From the NCBI RefSeq assembly GCF_016775705.1, contig NZ_CP068760.1, forward strand, positions 1,860,001 through 1,924,000: DNA of 64,000 nt, given 5' to 3'. Made by a program: the position numbers and the translations under genes. This DNA comes from Chryseobacterium cucumeris (lineage in GTDB: Bacteria > Bacteroidota > Bacteroidia > Flavobacteriales > Weeksellaceae). How positions within the stretch are numbered: the stretch's first letter is position 1; the number at the start of each line of letters is the position of its first letter. A model generated the notes under the pieces. It worked only from the letters and a program-made list of their open reading frames with translations. It did no database searches and was not told the DNA's origin. Below, in pieces: positions 1 through 8,430 of this stretch.

Positions 1-1
1 T

Positions 2-328
2 GGTTTATTGGAAAGCGTATATCATAAATGTCTGGAAGAAGAATTTAGATTAAGAAATATTAATTTTAAATCTGAATTGAAAGTTCCTGTACATTACAAA
101 GGAAAAGAAATTAACTGTGATTTCTTTTGTGACTTTTTAATTGAAGACCTAATTGTGGTAGAATTAAAGTCAGTTGCGAAGCTTAATGATATTCATAGAG
201 CTCAACTTCTTAACTATATTAACTTAATGAAGAAACCCAAAGGCATTTTAGTCAATTTTAATGTAAAAAACCTATATCACGAAGGGCAAGAAACCTTTGT
301 AAATCAATATTACGATATGCTTTTTTAA
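2..328 (+). CDS. GxxExxY protein (PD-(D/E)XK nuclease-like), 5' end cut off
   Basis: The frame is open to the left edge and begins Gly-Leu-Leu-Glu-Ser-Val-Tyr, the GxxExxY signature that names this family, so the true start lies before the window. The remaining ~108 residues show the family's nuclease-like core: a CDF..DFLIED strand followed by VVELKSV (the D...ExK part of a PD-(D/E)XK fold), then a QLLNYINLM helix and a GILVNF strand. GxxExxY proteins are short and common in Bacteroidota; their cellular role is not established. Ends 60 bp before the next gene. Confidence 0.8.
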   Translation, partial: GLLESVYHKCLEEEFRLRNINFKSELKVPVHYKGKEINCDFFCDFLIEDLIVVELKSVAKLNDIHRAQLLNYINLMKKPKGILVNFNVKNLYHEGQETFVNQYYDMLF

Positions 329-388
329 ACTTTAATGATTAAAAGTATTTTACTTAAAACTTTTGTGCCTTTTGTGGTTAAATAGAAT

Positions 389-1213
389 ATGAAAACAGTA
401 ATCCCCTCCGAGATAACCTCCGTACAACTACAGACCATTATGCAGACCGCCGTTTCACCACGACCGATTGCACTGGCATCTACTGTAGATAAAGACGGTA
501 ATAATAACTTATCTCCTTTCAGTTTTTTTAATATGTTCAGTACGGTTCCTCCGATTTTGATTTTTTCACCATCGAGAAGAGTTCGTGATAATACCACCAA
601 GCATACGCTGGAAAATGTTCTTGAAGTACCGGAAGTAGTCATCGGAACAGTAAACTTTCCGATTGTACAACAGATCTCTTTAGCCTCTACAGAATATGAA
701 ACCGGAGTGAATGAGTTTATCAAATCCGGTCTTACCATGAAAGAGGCAGATCTTGTACAACCTAAGCTGATTGAAGAATGCCCTGTTAACTTTGAATGCA
801 AAGTTTTAGAAGTAAAATCATTGGGTGATCAGGGCGGTGCAGGAAATCTGGTGATCTGTGAAGTTCAGAAAATTCATATCAGGGAAGAATATCTGAATGA
901 AGCAGGAAATCTGGATCAGAAAAAACTGGATATGGTAGCCCGTTTAGGCAGCAACTGGTATTCCAGAAGCAATGAAAACAGTCTTTTTGAAGTACCTAAA
1001 CCTTTGGTAACAAAAGGAATCGGTTTTGATCTGCTGCCGGATTCTATCAAATATAGTAAAGTATTTACAGGAAATGACCTTGGAATGCTTGCCAATACGG
1101 AAGTATTGCCTGAAGGTGACTTTCATGCTGGTGAAAATATTCATCTCGACGCACAGAAATTACTTCTGGAAAGCAAAGTGGAAGAAGCGTGGGTTTTGCT
1201 CACTATTAAATAA
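389..1213 (+). CDS. Flavin reductase family protein
   Basis: A 274-residue protein with the split-barrel FMN-binding fold of the DIM6/NTAB flavin reductase-like family. Recognisable segments are the N-terminal SPRPIALAST strand, the LSPFSFFN segment and the following PPILIFS strand, which in the family hold the FMN phosphate and isoalloxazine. Members reduce flavin with NAD(P)H or simply bind FMN; the substrate here cannot be told. No signal peptide, so cytosolic. The start at 389 gives the expected N-terminus. A strong hairpin terminator follows directly, so it is probably transcribed alone. Confidence 0.85.
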   Translation: MKTVIPSEITSVQLQTIMQTAVSPRPIALASTVDKDGNNNLSPFSFFNMFSTVPPILIFSPSRRVRDNTTKHTLENVLEVPEVVIGTVNFPIVQQISLASTEYETGVNEFIKSGLTMKEADLVQPKLIEECPVNFECKVLEVKSLGDQGGAGNLVICEVQKIHIREEYLNEAGNLDQKKLDMVARLGSNWYSRSNENSLFEVPKPLVTKGIGFDLLPDSIKYSKVFTGNDLGMLANTEVLPEGDFHAGENIHLDAQKLLLESKVEEAWVLLTIK

Positions 1214-1247
1214 AAAAATAAGCCTGAAATTTCAGGCTTATTTTTTT
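1214..1247 (+). terminator. Rho-independent terminator after the flavin reductase gene
   Basis: Perfect stem AAGCCTGAAA/TTTCAGGCTT flanked by an A-run before and seven T after; it begins at the stop codon of the upstream gene. The A-run makes it potentially bidirectional. Confidence 0.85.
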
Positions 1248-1258
1248 ATGCTGGAAGT

Positions 1259-1376
1259 AAGAAGCTGGAAGTATATAAGGTCTTATGAATAGATTTTTGT
1301 CCAAATTAATACCCTTTGGAAAATAGTTCCATTTTGATTTCAATAGATACTGAATACTATTATCTTCCAGCTTCTT
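1259..1376. repeat. Inverted repeat, 13-bp perfect arms
   Basis: Arms AAGAAGCTGGAAG (1259-1271) and CTTCCAGCTTCTT (1364-1376) are perfect reverse complements, separated by 92 bp of AT-rich sequence with no gene. The element fills the spacer between two convergent genes and ends about 10 bp before the stop codon of the lipoprotein gene on the minus strand. Confidence 0.7.
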
Positions 1377-1386
1377 GTTTACTTTC

Positions 1387-1896
1387 TTATTTTGCTTTCA
1401 GTGATTCTGAGACCGTAATTTTCCCTTTTTCAGCAAATTCTGTTATCTTGCCGTTTTTATCTATGGAAACATTCAGATTATCATTTTTAGCATCGTAATA
1501 AATGCTTGTCGCGTATCCCGGACAATCGTGCTGTTTACATCCTGTCAGTTTGTAGATTCCATTTTCTGATACAACAGGACTTTCCACATTGAAATTCTTT
1601 ACCATCTCATCATACTGAGCACCAGTAAGTTTTTTAAGTCTTTCTGAAATACCTTTATCTTCAAAGAATTTAATATCATGAGGATATTTCCCAACGTTTT
1701 TGGTAATAACATTATCCGGAGCAGGAGCAGAAGGAGCTGCAGTTGCTGCTGAATCTGTTTTTGGAGTTGTTGCGGAATCCTTAGGCATTACCGTTGCCAA
1801 AGTATCACTGCTTACAGAAGATTCTGTTTTTGTTTCTTTTTTACATGAAACAACACATAATGAAAGCGCAAATGCGCCTGCAATAATTTTTTTCAT
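1387..1896 (-). CDS. Hypothetical lipoprotein
   Basis: A 169-residue protein with a lipoprotein signal: a basic start, a hydrophobic stretch and a VVSC lipobox, followed by a Ser/Thr/Ala/Pro-rich linker to about residue 60. The folded part begins at NVGKYPHDIKFFE and holds a GCKQHDC segment whose two cysteines could form a disulfide. I do not recognise the family. It should sit in the envelope as a lipid-anchored protein. Its position 50 bp downstream of the hydrolase gene suggests co-transcription, but nothing in the sequence gives a function. Confidence 0.8.
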   Translation of the reverse strand: MKKIIAGAFALSLCVVSCKKETKTESSVSSDTLATVMPKDSATTPKTDSAATAAPSAPAPDNVITKNVGKYPHDIKFFEDKGISERLKKLTGAQYDEMVKNFNVESPVVSENGIYKLTGCKQHDCPGYATSIYYDAKNDNLNVSIDKNGKITEFAEKGKITVSESLKAK

Positions 1897-1945
1897 AAAT
1901 ATATTTTTATGGTGGTTACCATATAATAACGTAGTTTTAAACGTT

Positions 1946-2788
1946 TTATTTCAATTTTTCATTGATAAAATCAATGCATTTTTCAGTTACAGTATGGAGA
2001 TCTTTTGGTAGATCATTTTCTTCCCATGGTTCTTTTGCCCCGAAAGTATGGTTGGCATTTTCAATAAGAAACAATTCAGAATTGGGGTGGAGAATATGAA
2101 GATGTTCAGCCTGTTTTACTTCTACCGCTTCATCTTCTGTTCCATGAATAATCAGCATATGAGCTTTAGCCATTTCTGTAGCTCGTTCTACATCAAAACG
2201 GTGAATATCCTTTTCATAGTCTTCATAAAACTGATAATAATGAGGCATTTCTTGTTTTGTACGGCCGTTCAGCGCATAATACACTCCATTATTTTTCCAG
2301 TTCTCAAAGGCTTCTCCTTTTGGAAAACGATCTAAAGTATCCACACTGGCCACCGTAATCAACCCGTTAATCCTTTCATCTTCAAAAGTTTTAACAATAG
2401 AAATTCCTCCTCCTCTGCTGTGCCCGATCAGCACAATCTTTTCATCATCCACATGGGGATCTTTACTAAAGTGATCAATCACTACGCCAAGATCTGAAAG
2501 TTCTTTAGAATAATTATTATTTCCAAAAGCTTCAAGATCTCCGAAGTTGAGCGGATCATCGGTTGTTGTCCCGTTATGTGAAAAATTAAACTTGACAAAG
2601 AAAAAGCCAGCTTCCGCAAACTTTTCAGCCATCAGATTCCAGGCTCCCCAATCTTTATACCCTTTATATCCGTGAACAAATATGATCAGGGGAAGTTTTT
2701 TTTGACTGTCTTTATAAAAAGCATCAGCAAGAAAACCTTTTGTTTCTTTATTTTCTAAGTATATATTCTTTTCTATAATCAAATTCAT
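1946..2788 (-). CDS. Alpha/beta hydrolase (dienelactone hydrolase-like)
   Basis: A 280-residue cytosolic serine hydrolase with a complete visible triad: nucleophile Ser124 in GHSRGG, Asp219 in the HGTEDE turn and His247 in ENANHTF. The oxyanion-hole segment FVHGYKG lies at residues 38-43. Length and motif order fit the alpha/beta hydrolase fold. The natural substrate cannot be inferred. No signal peptide. It is transcribed away from the secreted SGNH-like gene, with 61 bp between the two start codons; the lipoprotein gene lies just downstream on the same strand. Confidence 0.85.
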   Translation of the reverse strand: MNLIIEKNIYLENKETKGFLADAFYKDSQKKLPLIIFVHGYKGYKDWGAWNLMAEKFAEAGFFFVKFNFSHNGTTTDDPLNFGDLEAFGNNNYSKELSDLGVVIDHFSKDPHVDDEKIVLIGHSRGGGISIVKTFEDERINGLITVASVDTLDRFPKGEAFENWKNNGVYYALNGRTKQEMPHYYQFYEDYEKDIHRFDVERATEMAKAHMLIIHGTEDEAVEVKQAEHLHILHPNSELFLIENANHTFGAKEPWEENDLPKDLHTVTEKCIDFINEKLK

Positions 2789-2849
2789 AAAACAAATGGG
2801 TTTTACTTAATATTATTTATATTTATAGGATGAATTCAAACTGAAATTT

Positions 2850-4106
2850 ATGAAAAAAACTCTACTTTTTTTATCTTTAATTACATTTTCTTTCATCCTG
2901 AGCCAGACGACCAAAAGGGTATTCTTTATTGGAAACAGTTATACTTATGTTAACAATTTACCTGGCCTTATTCAAAGCATTGCTGCATCTAATGGTGATG
3001 TATTCGAGCATCACAGCCAGACTCCGGGAGGTGCTACCCTGCAGGATCATGCCAACAATCCGAATGTCACTACAGACATTAATCAGGGAAACTGGGATTA
3101 CGTGGTATTGCAGGAACAGAGCCAGCTTCCTTCGTTTCCTGATTCGCAGGTACAAAACCAGGTGTATCCTTATGCGCTTCAGCTTTCCAATTTAATTAAA
3201 ACAGCCAATCCTTGTGGAAATGTTATTTTCTATATGACCTGGGGCCGTAAAAACGGAGATGCTACGAACTGTCCCGGGCTTCCGGCTGTCTGTACCTATC
3301 AGGGAATGGACATGCAAATTTATAACCGATACATGGAAATGGCTATGAACAATGAAGGCATTGTCTCTCCTGTAGGTAAAGTCTGGAGAACAATCAGAGA
3401 ACAAAACCCGGCCATTGAATTGTATGATCAGGACGAATCGCACCCGAGCTACATTGGTTCTATGGCGGCTGCGTATACATTTTATACTATTATTTTCAAA
3501 AAAGATCCGACCCAGATTCCTTTTAATGGAAATCTTACTCCGGCACAGGCTCAGTTGATCAAAGAAATTGTGAAAACAGAGGTCTATAACCAGCCTGGTC
3601 AATGGTATGTAACCAACAATGATGTTCACAGCAGATTCACTTATCAGCTTACCGGAGCAGGAACCGTTCAGTTTACTAATACAACACAGAATGCAGCTTC
3701 TTATTTATGGGATTTTGGTGATGGTACAACATCTACTTTGGAAAATCCGACGCATACCTATACTGCAGTAGGAAATTATAATGTTAAACTGACAACCGAT
3801 GCCTGCGGAGCAACAACTACCAAAACAAAACTGGTGGTTATAAATACATTAAATACTGCGGAAACAACTATAGAAAACGGAATTCAAATCTATCCAAATC
3901 CTGTTCAAAACCTTATTAACATTGTTTCTAAAAAGAAATTTGAAGTAATTTCCCTTACAGAAGCTTCAGGAAAAATCATTCCTTATCATTTGAATAAAAC
4001 AGAGACTGGCTACAGTATTTCACTTCAGCATCTGACCAGCGGAGTTTATTTCCTGCAATATAAAACAGGTGAAAAGGAATTCACTAAAAAAATTATTAAA
4101 AAATAA
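2850..4106 (+). CDS. Secreted SGNH hydrolase-like (DUF4886-type) protein with PKD and T9SS sorting domains
   Basis: A 418-residue exported protein. Residues 1-19 are a signal peptide. The catalytic part starts with FFIGNSYT (Ser30, the G-N-S block I of SGNH esterases) and closes with DESHPS (Asp195 and His198), giving a plausible Ser-Asp-His triad. A PKD domain (about 270-330) carries the WDFGDGT motif. A type IX secretion sorting domain (about 345-418) begins IYPNPVQN and ends in Lys-rich KKIIKK. It is therefore predicted to cross the outer membrane by T9SS and act on an extracellular ester, perhaps on a glycan; the substrate is unknown. Confidence 0.85.
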   Translation: MKKTLLFLSLITFSFILSQTTKRVFFIGNSYTYVNNLPGLIQSIAASNGDVFEHHSQTPGGATLQDHANNPNVTTDINQGNWDYVVLQEQSQLPSFPDSQVQNQVYPYALQLSNLIKTANPCGNVIFYMTWGRKNGDATNCPGLPAVCTYQGMDMQIYNRYMEMAMNNEGIVSPVGKVWRTIREQNPAIELYDQDESHPSYIGSMAAAYTFYTIIFKKDPTQIPFNGNLTPAQAQLIKEIVKTEVYNQPGQWYVTNNDVHSRFTYQLTGAGTVQFTNTTQNAASYLWDFGDGTTSTLENPTHTYTAVGNYNVKLTTDACGATTTKTKLVVINTLNTAETTIENGIQIYPNPVQNLINIVSKKKFEVISLTEASGKIIPYHLNKTETGYSISLQHLTSGVYFLQYKTGEKEFTKKIIKK

Positions 4107-4109
4107 GCT

Positions 4110-4117
4110 TATTTTTG
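4110..4117 (+). promoter_or_regulatory. Candidate -7 box (TAnnTTTG) of the HipA-like gene
   Basis: TATTTTTG matches the Bacteroidota -7 consensus exactly and lies only 5 bp before the ATG at 4122. If it is used, the transcript would be nearly or fully leaderless. No TTG/TTTG box sits at the expected distance, which lowers confidence. Confidence 0.4.
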
Positions 4118-4121
4118 CTGC

Positions 4122-4895
4122 ATGCAGAATTTAAGAACTGTAACCGTGATGCGTTACATTCTGCCCCTGAGAGAAGGAGGATCTCTTCCGGCTCTGGCAG
4201 AAGCTGATGATGATTTCAAATATGTATTAAAATTCCGTGGTGCAGGCCATGGGGTAAAAATGCTGATCTCCGAACTTTTGGGCGGGAAAATTACCGAAGC
4301 TTTGGGACTTAAAATTCCTGAACTTGTTTTCGTTAATCTTGACGCCGATTTCGGAAGAACGGAAGCCGATGAGGAAATACAGGATCTTCTTAAGTTTTCC
4401 GAAGGACTGAATCTTGGGCTGCATTATCTTTCCGGTTCTATCACCTATGACCCGGGAGTAAGTGTTGACCCGCTTCTGGCGTCAAAAATAGTATGGCTGG
4501 ATGCATTCATTACCAACATCGACCGTACTTTTAAAAATACGAATATGCTGATGTGGCATAAAGAACTTTGGATCATCGATAATGGTGCTTCGTTCTACTT
4601 CCACCACTCCTGGCAGAATTTTGATGCAGCGGCTAAAACGCCTTTCAAATATGTGAAAGATCATGTGCTTCTTCCTAAGGCCAAAATGCTTGACGAAGCG
4701 GATAAATTTGCTCATGAAGTTTTGAATGATACTCTTTTCAGAGACATTGTGAATATGATTCCTGGAGACTGGCTGCACTGGAATGATGCCGACGAAACAC
4801 CGGAAGAAATCCGTGAGATCTATTTTCAGTTTATGAAAACCAGATTAGAAAATTCTCAAATCTTTGTAAACGAAGCGAAAAATGCAAGAGGATAA
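4122..4895 (+). CDS. HipA-like kinase family protein
   Basis: A 257-residue protein that reads as a compact, single-domain HipA-type kinase. Visible are a candidate ATP-binding Lys37 in YVLKF, the catalytic-loop-like region D127-AFITNIDR-(x4)-N with Asp134 and Asn139, and the metal-binding IDNG motif at 152-155. It lacks the N-terminal domain of classical HipA toxins. The last 14 bp overlap the next gene (DUF3037), a pairing I recognise from other bacteria, so the two probably act together. Such kinases are sometimes misnamed aminotransferases. The target is unknown; toxin activity should not be assumed because no HipB-like repressor is present. Confidence 0.75.
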   Translation: MQNLRTVTVMRYILPLREGGSLPALAEADDDFKYVLKFRGAGHGVKMLISELLGGKITEALGLKIPELVFVNLDADFGRTEADEEIQDLLKFSEGLNLGLHYLSGSITYDPGVSVDPLLASKIVWLDAFITNIDRTFKNTNMLMWHKELWIIDNGASFYFHHSWQNFDAAAKTPFKYVKDHVLLPKAKMLDEADKFAHEVLNDTLFRDIVNMIPGDWLHWNDADETPEEIREIYFQFMKTRLENSQIFVNEAKNARG

Positions 4896-5265
4896 AATAT
4901 ATGAATATGCGGTAATACGCCTGGTACCTAAAGTTGAAAGAGAAGAATTTTTCAATATCGGGCTGGTGATGTTTTCCAAAAAGGAAAAATTCATCAGAGT
5001 GGAATTCTATTTGTGTCCGGACAAATTCAAACTGATGCATAGCAAACTGGATTACAATGATATCATCCACAATCTTGAAAGCTTTCAAAAAATTGCTAAC
5101 GGTGAGAAAGATGGCGGTCCTATTGCTTTTCTTGATATTCCGGAACGTTTCCGATGGCTGACAGCGGTAAGAAGTTCTGTAGTCCAGACCTCAAGACCTC
5201 ATCCGGGAAAATCAAAGGATCTGAATGCCACTTTTGGTAAGCTTTTTGAGGAGTTAGTAAAATAA
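4882..5265 (+). CDS. DUF3037 domain-containing protein
   Basis: A 127-residue protein matching DUF3037 over nearly its full length: the opening YEYAVIRLVPKVEREEFFNIG is typical, followed by VRVEFY/CPDK-like strands, and SVVQTSRPHPG near the end. Cytosolic, no signal. Its start lies inside the 3' end of the HipA-like kinase gene (14-bp overlap, different frame), which implies translational coupling and a shared function. The biochemical role of DUF3037 is not known; it could be a partner, inhibitor or substrate of the kinase. Confidence 0.8.
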   Translation: MQEDKIYEYAVIRLVPKVEREEFFNIGLVMFSKKEKFIRVEFYLCPDKFKLMHSKLDYNDIIHNLESFQKIANGEKDGGPIAFLDIPERFRWLTAVRSSVVQTSRPHPGKSKDLNATFGKLFEELVK

Positions 5266-5284
5266 CACTCCTTAAAAATTTATT

Positions 5285-6319
5285 ATGAAATTACACATCA
5301 ACAACATATCAACATACAGGTTTTTCACAAACCTGTTTTTTATTTTATTTTTAAGCTTTACAAATTTATTTTTTTCACAAGACCTACCATTAAGACCAAA
5401 CAAACCTTCTGCTGTAAAAAGTACATTACTTCCTGAAATTGCAACAGTTTCCGAAGATATCGTGTACAAAACAAACAGAAAGGGCAAACCTCTCGCTCTT
5501 GATCTCTATACACCCAAGAATGCCACCACTGAAAAACTTCCGGTATTGATCTACGTTCATGGAGGCGGATGGGTAGAAGGTGACAAAGTGGTAAATGCAG
5601 ATAATTATCTTGAAACAACTGTAAAAAAACTAATAGACAAACAGTATGCGGTGATCAGTATCAATTATACGCTTTTAAGTGACAGCATTCATTTTCCTCT
5701 GCCGTTGGAAGATACCAAAGATGCCATAAGATGGGTAAGAAAAAATGCTGAAAAATATAACCTTGACACCAACAATATCGGACTTTTCGGGGCTTCAGCC
5801 GGAGCCCATCTTTCTCTGATGGCAGCCTATACACCAGACAATACTTATCTTGGTAATCCTGAACTTTCCTCTTATTCGGCTAAAGTGAATTATGTGATTG
5901 ATCATTATGGCCCTGCAGACCTCAACAAACTTTTCCATACAAGATTAGGAACAATTCCGGTGGGAATGATAGGATTAATGTCTAAAAAAATTGTCGGTTT
6001 ACAGGAAAATCTTGTCAAAGGAATTTCCGGATATAATATCAGAAAAGATCAGGACAGCGCTATTGACTATCTTAAAACGATTTCCCCTGTCTATTTTGTT
6101 TCCGGAGGAGTTCCAACTTTAATTGTCCAGGGGAATAATGATAAAATTGTTCCTTTAAGCCAGTCTAAAAAGCTCCACCGAAAATTAAACAGAGCCAAAA
6201 TACAGAACTCCCTGATCGTCGTTGATGGCGGAGTGCATGGCTTTGGCACTACTGATAAAGCTTATCTGGACCAACTTACAGATAAGATGGTAGATTTTGT
6301 TCTTTCACAAAAGAAATAA
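5285..6319 (+). CDS. Exported alpha/beta hydrolase (carboxylesterase/lipase type)
   Basis: A 344-residue protein with an N-terminal hydrophobic signal (about residues 11-32, ending near FFSQ), pointing to the periplasm. The hormone-sensitive-lipase/BD-FAE-type signature is complete: oxyanion motif HGGGW at 92-96, nucleophile Ser171 in GASAG, Asp286 in GNNDKI and His318 in GGVHGFG. Enzymes of this group cleave short acyl or feruloyl esters; the substrate here is not indicated. It lies 19 bp after DUF3037, so it may be read through from that operon, although its function looks unrelated. Confidence 0.85.
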   Translation: MKLHINNISTYRFFTNLFFILFLSFTNLFFSQDLPLRPNKPSAVKSTLLPEIATVSEDIVYKTNRKGKPLALDLYTPKNATTEKLPVLIYVHGGGWVEGDKVVNADNYLETTVKKLIDKQYAVISINYTLLSDSIHFPLPLEDTKDAIRWVRKNAEKYNLDTNNIGLFGASAGAHLSLMAAYTPDNTYLGNPELSSYSAKVNYVIDHYGPADLNKLFHTRLGTIPVGMIGLMSKKIVGLQENLVKGISGYNIRKDQDSAIDYLKTISPVYFVSGGVPTLIVQGNNDKIVPLSQSKKLHRKLNRAKIQNSLIVVDGGVHGFGTTDKAYLDQLTDKMVDFVLSQKK

Positions 6320-6515
6320 GATATATATTTATCTATCAGAGTACAATACAAAATCCTATAAATCAAATTAATAACATAAAGAACAAATACAAATTTGCTA
6401 GATTGATATACATATTATTACTTTTTCATTGAGAATTAATTACCTTGGCTATTGTTTAAATTATTAACAACAAAAACACCAATAGTTTAATTTTTTATCA
6501 ACAAAAATAAGCAGT

Positions 6516-8357
6516 ATGGAATCTTTAAACAATATCAATGCACTTACACTCATCTTTGTATCTGTTCTTCTTTTTGCGATAGCTTACCGTTTTTACGGTA
6601 TTTTCATTGCCAATAAAGTTCTCCGGCTTAATGACGGGAATACAACACCTGCTGTAGAATTTGCAGATGGTAAAGATTATGTGGCTACCAATAAAAATGT
6701 ACTTTTCGGGCATCATTTTGCAGCTATTGCAGCTGCGGGACCTTTGGTAGGCCCTGTTTTGGCGGCACAATTCGGGTATCTTCCCGGCGCATTATGGATA
6801 TTGATAGGATGCGTACTGGGAGGCGGAGTGCATGACATGATCGTTCTTTTTGCTTCAGTGAGGCATAAAGGGCAAAGTCTAGCCACGATTGCTTCCAAAG
6901 AAATCGGGAAAGCAACGGGTACGGTAGCAGGTTTTGCGATCCTCTTCATTTTGATTCTTACACTGGCAGGTCTATCTTTAGCTTGCATCAACGCGATGCA
7001 TGAAGCTTCATGGTCTCTTTTTACCGTTGTGATTACGATGCCTATTGCGATCATTATGGGTCTGATTATGCGTTATAAAAAGAATAGTGTCCTGTTTGCA
7101 AGTATTTTGGGAGGTATTCTTTTGGTTGCAGGAATTATCGGAGGACATACCCTCATGCAGAATCCTACGATGAATGGTTTATTTTCCTGGGATATTAAAA
7201 CCATTTCTATTGCCATTCCTCTGTATGGTTTTATTGCTTCGGTATTACCCGTATGGCTTCTTTTGGTTCCCAGGGATTATCTATCGACTTATTTAAAGAT
7301 CGGAACGATTATCATGCTGGCTATAGGGGTAATCGTTATCCATCCAACGATACAGATGCCGGCTATCACAGCATTTGTTAATGGCGGCGGCCCTATTATT
7401 GGCGGTCCGGTACTTCCTTTTATCTTCATTGTAATTGCCTGCGGAGCGATTTCCGGGTTCCATGCGGTGATTGCTACGGGAACCACTCCGAAAATGCTTA
7501 ATAAAGAAAGAGAAATTCTTTTTGTTGGTTACGGAGCCATGCTGGTAGAAGGTTTTGTCGCATTAATGGCGCTTATCGCAGCCTGTACACTGATGCCGGG
7601 TGATTATTTTGCCATCAACACGCCCAAAGAAGCCTATGATTCATTTCTGGCAGCGCATCCTTCTTTGCACGGAGTGGATATTGATTATTACTCCCAGAAA
7701 ATAGGTATTGATCTGTATGGCAGAACCGGAGGTGCAGTATCTCTGGCCGTGGGAATGGCCCATATCTTTAATAAAATCCCGTATATGGATCAGCTTACCG
7801 CGTATTGGTATAATTTCGCGATTATGTTTGAAGCGGTATTTATTCTTACAGCCATTGATGCAGGAACAAGAGTCGGACGCTTCTTCTTACAGGAAATGCT
7901 GGGGTCCGTAGTTCCAAAGTTTAATGATAAAAACTGGATTCCGGGAATCATTATCAGCAGTCTTCTTTTCACTTTTGCCTGGGGATATCTGGTATATACA
8001 GGAAATGTAAACAGTATCTGGCCGTTATTCGGAATCAGTAACCAATTGCTGGCAGCCTGCGGGCTTATTGTCTGTACAACGATGCTGATCAGAATGAACA
8101 GGGGAAAATATGCTTTATGCTCGGCTATTCCGGGTGTATTCATGGCTGGAATTACCTTCTGGGCGGGTTATATTCAGGTGACCGCCATTTACATTCCTAA
8201 AGGGCAGTATTTGCTGGCTGCTTTAGCGGTGACAGCCATGGTTCTGATGCTTATTGTATTTGCAGGAGCTTTCAGAAAGTGGTATCAGCTGCTTCAAATC
8301 AAAACAACTGAAATTGACCATTATGGTGAACCAGTGAAAGAACTGGTAGAAAGATAA
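6516..8357 (+). CDS. cstA: CstA-family carbon starvation protein (peptide/pyruvate transporter)
   Basis: A 613-residue integral membrane protein with more than a dozen hydrophobic segments. The N-terminal block contains FGHHFAAIAAAGPLVGPVLAAQ and GGGVHDM, both characteristic of CstA; the C-terminal CstA_5TM-like part follows about residue 430 (the ILTAIDAGTR segment). Homologues in enterobacteria import pyruvate or peptides under starvation, acting in the inner membrane. The 613-residue length fits the shorter CstA subgroup. The ~195 bp upstream is AT-rich with no clear promoter match. A terminator follows the gene. Confidence 0.88.
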   Translation: MESLNNINALTLIFVSVLLFAIAYRFYGIFIANKVLRLNDGNTTPAVEFADGKDYVATNKNVLFGHHFAAIAAAGPLVGPVLAAQFGYLPGALWILIGCVLGGGVHDMIVLFASVRHKGQSLATIASKEIGKATGTVAGFAILFILILTLAGLSLACINAMHEASWSLFTVVITMPIAIIMGLIMRYKKNSVLFASILGGILLVAGIIGGHTLMQNPTMNGLFSWDIKTISIAIPLYGFIASVLPVWLLLVPRDYLSTYLKIGTIIMLAIGVIVIHPTIQMPAITAFVNGGGPIIGGPVLPFIFIVIACGAISGFHAVIATGTTPKMLNKEREILFVGYGAMLVEGFVALMALIAACTLMPGDYFAINTPKEAYDSFLAAHPSLHGVDIDYYSQKIGIDLYGRTGGAVSLAVGMAHIFNKIPYMDQLTAYWYNFAIMFEAVFILTAIDAGTRVGRFFLQEMLGSVVPKFNDKNWIPGIIISSLLFTFAWGYLVYTGNVNSIWPLFGISNQLLAACGLIVCTTMLIRMNRGKYALCSAIPGVFMAGITFWAGYIQVTAIYIPKGQYLLAALAVTAMVLMLIVFAGAFRKWYQLLQIKTTEIDHYGEPVKELVER

Positions 8358-8374
8358 AATTCAAATTTTATACA

Positions 8375-8410
8375 GAAAAAACAGTTCAGGATTTCTGAAC
8401 TGTTTTTTTA
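8375..8410. terminator. Bidirectional terminator between cstA and the TonB receptor gene
   Basis: Stem ACAGTTCAG/CTGAACTGT (8381-8403) with an A-run on the left and seven T on the right. It separates convergent genes and could serve both strands. Confidence 0.85.
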
Positions 8411-8430
8411 AGCATTATCTTTTGTTTTAT

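Noticed and set aside
325-801. A 158-residue ORF on the minus strand opposite the flavin reductase gene
   Set aside because: It lies entirely inside a well-supported gene, and its translation has no recognisable motif; a shadow frame.
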